DNA from: JALZHR01 sp036389695
GTDB lineage: Bacteria; Acidobacteriota; Blastocatellia; Pyrinomonadales; Pyrinomonadaceae
DNA: 9,124 bases
Direction of reading: 5' to 3'
NCBI GenBank assembly: GCA_036389695.1
Contig: DASVWG010000531.1
Coordinates: 1 to 9,124 of the forward strand
Part shown: positions 6,641-9,124 of the stretch, piece after piece
Numbering within the stretch: position 1 is the stretch's first letter
How the letters are laid out: each line of letters opens with the position of its first letter
Notes under the pieces: model-generated
Database searches by the model: none
What the model was told of the DNA's origin: nothing
Seen by the model: the letters and a program-made list of their open reading frames with translations, nothing else
Made by a program: the position numbers and the translations under genes

Positions 6641-8587
6641 TTATCTCGATTTTGAAAATTTATCGCGCAGCGCGCGCTGTTCCTTCGTCCATTTCGGCTT
6701 CTTTTTGCCGTCTTTCAATTTTTTGGGTCGCGCAGCTTTCGCCTCGGTTTTCGGACGAGCATTCGTCTTTTTTTGCCTGTCGGGTTTTTCATATTGCCTG
6801 CCCGGATTTTCCCTGTCATCTGTGTTTTTTCGTCGGGGCGGTTTGTCGCCGCCGGATTTACCGGCAAAATCATCACGCGTCTTTTCAAAAGTTTTTCGAG
6901 GCTTTTCAAAACCGTCGCGCCCGCGCTCAAAACTTTTGGGTGATTTTTCGAAAGATTGGCGCGTATTTTCCGCCGCGTCGCCCGAATCAGCCACGCGCAG
7001 GTTGGCTTTTTGACTGCGGATGCGGCTGTTGCGCATTTGTTCGAGCACTTGCGCGGTAAATTCCGAAGGCACGTCAACCAGCGTAAAACGGTCGTAAATG
7101 TCGATGGCGCCGATGGCTTTTCCCGGCACGTTGCCCTCGTTGGCAATCGCGCCGACGATGTCTCCGGCGCTGACGCCGTCGCGGCGTCCGACATCGACGA
7201 AAAGCCGCGTCATATCCTGATTCCACTGCTTAACGAGCTGTTCGGCTTTCGGCTGAACCGTGACCCGCAGCGGCTTGTCGCCGACGGCGAGAAACGTCGC
7301 GGCGGCGGCGATTTCGGCGATGTCGCAGCCGCATTCTTCGGCTAATTCCTCGACCAGCGAAAGATAAAGCTCCAAATCCTGTTTCGACAGAGTATCCAGA
7401 ATTCTTTCCTTCAAAATCGCCACGCGCCGCGACGCGACGTCAGCCTGCGTCGGCATCCGGAAAGGCTCGATGTGCTGTTTCGTATAATTTTCGATGTCGC
7501 GCTTCATTCGCTGCTGGCGCGGCGTGACGAACAAAATCGCTTTGCCCTCGCGTCCGGCGCGTCCCGTGCGACCGATGCGGTGAACGTAAACTTCCGTATC
7601 GCCCGGCATATCGTAATTGATGACCGACGTAATCTGCTCGACATCCAGACCGCGCGCGGCGACGTCGGTGGCGACGACTATTTCGACCTGACCGTTTTTT
7701 AGTCTTTTAATCACGGCTTCGCGCTGGTTTTGGCTCATATCGCCGTGCATCGCTTCCGCCGCGTAGCCGCGCGCCTGCAATTTTTCGGTCAATCCATCTG
7801 CGCCGATTTTTGTGCGGTGAAAAATCAGAACGGCTTCGCCCGGAGAAGAATCCGCTTCGAGAATTCTGGTCAGCGCATCGACTTTCTGCCCTTCAGAGAC
7901 GTTGACGTAAAACTGCGAGACGGTCGGAACGGTTATCGTCTTGCGTTCGGTTTCGATATTGACGGGTTCGTTTAGGTATTTTTCGGCTATGCGCCGCACC
8001 TGGCGCGGCATCGTTGCCGAAAAAAGCGCCGTCTGCCTGGTTTCGGGCGTGTGCGAGAGAATCCATTCGACGTCTTCCTCGAAACCCATCCGCAGCATCT
8101 CGTCGGCTTCGTCGAGCACGACCATTTTCAGATTGGTCAGGTCAATCGTCTCGCGCCGCATATGATCCATCACGCGACCGGGCGTGCCGACAATCACCTG
8201 CACGCCCTGACGCAGATGTTTAATCTGCTGCGTAATGGACTGCCCGCCGTAAACCGGCAAAACCCTGATGCGTCCGAGATGCCTTGCATACGTATGAAAA
8301 GCCTCGGCGACCTGTATGGCAAGCTCGCGCGTCGGCGTCAGGACGAGCAGCTGAATGCGGCTGGTCGAAGTGTCGATTTTCTGTAAACCCGGCAGGGCGA
8401 ATGCCGCCGTTTTTCCCGTTCCGGTCTGCGCCTGCCCGACAATATCTCTGCCTTCGAGCAGCACCGGAATGGTTTTCAGCTGAATCGGCGAAGGCGTTTC
8501 ATAACCGACATCGTCGATTGCCTTCATCAGCTCGTCAATCAGCCCGAACTCTTTAAAAGTTTTTACCTCGTCCGTCTCTAAAGTCAT
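6641..8587 (-). CDS. deaD: DEAD-box ATP-dependent RNA helicase, DeaD/CsdA-like
   Basis: The protein has 648 residues from ATG 8587. All superfamily 2 DEAD-box motifs are present: Q motif (F11 and GYETPSPIQ 28-36), Walker A AQTGTGKT 53-60, PTRELA 85-90, TPGR 135-138, DEAD 159-162, SAT 190-192, IFHRTK 255-260, ARGLD 311-315 and HRIGRTGR 336-343. Residues about 439-533 form a DbpA-type RNA-binding domain (RLFVDVGRRDG, GDIVGAIANE, IGAIDIYDRFTLVDVP). The tail, 540-648, is basic and low-complexity, with repeated FEK/FER motifs and a lysine-rich end. This layout matches CsdA/DeaD, which unwinds RNA in ribosome assembly, mRNA decay and cold adaptation. An upstream ATG at 8623 would add 12 residues, but they do not belong to the family and neither start has a good Shine-Dalgarno site; the Q-motif position favours 8587. 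It is the first gene of an operon with the heme monooxygenase. Confidence 0.95.
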   Translation of the reverse strand: MTLETDEVKTFKEFGLIDELMKAIDDVGYETPSPIQLKTIPVLLEGRDIVGQAQTGTGKTAAFALPGLQKIDTSTSRIQLLVLTPTRELAIQVAEAFHTYARHLGRIRVLPVYGGQSITQQIKHLRQGVQVIVGTPGRVMDHMRRETIDLTNLKMVVLDEADEMLRMGFEEDVEWILSHTPETRQTALFSATMPRQVRRIAEKYLNEPVNIETERKTITVPTVSQFYVNVSEGQKVDALTRILEADSSPGEAVLIFHRTKIGADGLTEKLQARGYAAEAMHGDMSQNQREAVIKRLKNGQVEIVVATDVAARGLDVEQITSVINYDMPGDTEVYVHRIGRTGRAGREGKAILFVTPRQQRMKRDIENYTKQHIEPFRMPTQADVASRRVAILKERILDTLSKQDLELYLSLVEELAEECGCDIAEIAAAATFLAVGDKPLRVTVQPKAEQLVKQWNQDMTRLFVDVGRRDGVSAGDIVGAIANEGNVPGKAIGAIDIYDRFTLVDVPSEFTAQVLEQMRNSRIRSQKANLRVADSGDAAENTRQSFEKSPKSFERGRDGFEKPRKTFEKTRDDFAGKSGGDKPPRRKNTDDRENPGRQYEKPDRQKKTNARPKTEAKAARPKKLKDGKKKPKWTKEQRALRDKFSKSR

Positions 8588-8589
8588 AG

Positions 8590-8784
8590 ATACAATTCTA
8601 TACGAAAAGCGAAAATGGCACATTCAAAGCCGAAAGCATTTATTTAAGCTGGCTGGGAAGCGATTACTGTAGTTTAGGCGAAAGAGATAAAGCGAGAGAT
8701 TATTACGTTCGAGCCATTACTATCCTGCAAAATATTCAATTACCCGCTCATGAATATTTTCAGAGGAATTTGTTGAAATTATAA
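8590..8784 (+). pseudogene. Start-less C-terminal remnant of a TPR protein
   Basis: The plus-strand frame is open from just after a TAG at 8587-8589 to TAA 8782-8784 (64 codons), but contains no ATG, GTG or TTG near its beginning. The translation includes YLSWLGSDYCSLGERD followed by KARDYYVRAITILQ, which fits the TPR consensus closely: L and G at positions 7-8, Y at 11, G at 15, A at 20, Y at 24 and A at 27. TPR units at the C-terminus are common in large acidobacterial sensor or kinase proteins, so this is probably the 3' end of such a gene whose upstream part was lost in a rearrangement. The frame begins almost exactly where the helicase gene starts on the other strand, so the breakpoint probably lies near 8590. 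It may now supply the helicase promoter region. A chance open frame is possible but the TPR fit makes it unlikely. Confidence 0.55.
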
Positions 8785-8824
8785 AACAAAAGTCAATTAT
8801 TTGGTTAAAATAATTGTTTTGCTT
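8784..8824. terminator. AT-rich hairpin, possible bidirectional terminator
   Basis: CAATTATTT (8794-8802) pairs with AAATAATTG (8808-8816) around a GGTTA loop. With a two-base bulge, the flanks CAAAA (8787-8791) and TTTTG (8817-8821) extend the stem. T-rich tails follow on both strands (TTTTGCTT on plus, TTTTGTTTT on minus). It could end the S41 peptidase transcript (minus) and once ended the TPR gene (plus). The stem is almost all A-T, so it is weak. Confidence 0.42.
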
Positions 8825-8877
8825 AATTGCGACTATTAAATCTTATTTTCTCCGGCTTTTTCGTCTTCTGAAACGTT

Positions 8878-9124
8878 CTATTTTAATTGCTCGAGTAAGA
8901 TTTTTACTGCTGTTTCCAGCTGAGCATCCCGTCCCTGAAGAATTAAATCCGGTGTATTATCTACTGTAATATCAGGTTCTACTCCCTTATTTTCTACAAT
9001 CAATTCGCCGGTTTTTCGATCGAAGCGCCTGTAGCCCGGAGCGGTTACGCTGCCGCCGTTCATTAAGGTTCTGTCTTCCTGAATTCCGGTCTGCGCGCCC
9101 ATGGTTCTGGTGCCTATTATTTTG
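8878..9124 (-). CDS. C-terminal end of a tricorn-like S41 family peptidase (5' part outside window)
   Basis: The frame is open from the right edge to TAG 8878-8880, giving 81 full codons. The visible sequence begins KIIGTRTMGAQTGIQ, then GGSVTAPGYRRFD, ENKGVEPDITVDNTPDLIL and GRDAQLETAVKILLEQL. These are the conserved closing elements of tricorn-type S41 peptidases: the P/x-x-IGxRTxG strand, the G-xVTAP segment, the VENxGVxPDIxVDN strand, and the GxDxQLExAxxxLL helix. The catalytic serine lies upstream, outside the window, so activity cannot be judged. An ATG at 9100-9102 is internal, not the start, because the conserved GTRT motif precedes it. S41 tricorn homologues degrade peptides and misfolded proteins, often in the periplasm. 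The gene is followed by a weak AT-rich hairpin. Confidence 0.9.
   Translation of the reverse strand, partial: KIIGTRTMGAQTGIQEDRTLMNGGSVTAPGYRRFDRKTGELIVENKGVEPDITVDNTPDLILQGRDAQLETAVKILLEQLK

Noticed and set aside
6396..7013. 205-codon plus-strand open frame
   Set aside because: It is antisense to the monooxygenase and helicase genes, with a phenylalanine- and serine-rich low-complexity translation typical of a shadow of the lysine-rich helicase tail.

Overview
The window looks like a chromosomal segment of a Gram-negative bacterium, most likely an Acidobacteriota member of the class Blastocatellia. This is an inference. It rests on a large exported protein that joins delta-60 repeats to 'DYDGDGKTDxAVFRPSDGxWY' repeats, a style I associate with that group, and on a LolA-like periplasmic protein and a tricorn-type S41 peptidase nearby. 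There is no phage, plasmid, transposase, CRISPR, tRNA or rRNA gene that I can support.

Layout: (1) 1-1063, minus strand: an unrecognised three-helix membrane protein with a large extracytoplasmic domain, cut by the left window edge. (2) 1064-2202: an AT-rich divergent intergenic region of about 1.1 kb with no convincing gene, several inverted repeats, one perfect 17-bp hairpin (2028-2064) and a plausible sigma70 promoter (2128-2156). (3) 2203-5256, plus strand: a 1017-residue exported double-propeller-type protein, ended by a strong bidirectional terminator (about 5275-5314). (4) 5347-6114, minus strand: a LolA-like periplasmic protein converging on the same terminator. (5) 6270-8587, minus strand: a two-gene operon, with a DeaD/CsdA-like DEAD-box RNA helicase first and, 14 bases downstream, an IsdG-type heme-degrading monooxygenase. 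(6) 8590-8784, plus strand: a start-less TPR fragment lying head-to-head against the helicase gene, probably a pseudogene remnant. (7) 8878-9124, minus strand: the C-terminal end of a tricorn-like S41 peptidase, cut by the right edge.

The genes do not form one pathway. The clearest functional coupling is the helicase and heme monooxygenase operon. Two proteins are exported (the repeat protein and the LolA-like protein) and one is membrane-anchored, so much of the window serves the cell envelope. I did not find a clear undescribed system. The most unusual items are the long structured intergenic region, the helicase-heme oxygenase pairing, the 14 + 6 repeat architecture with two CxxC pairs, and the TPR remnant in front of the helicase.
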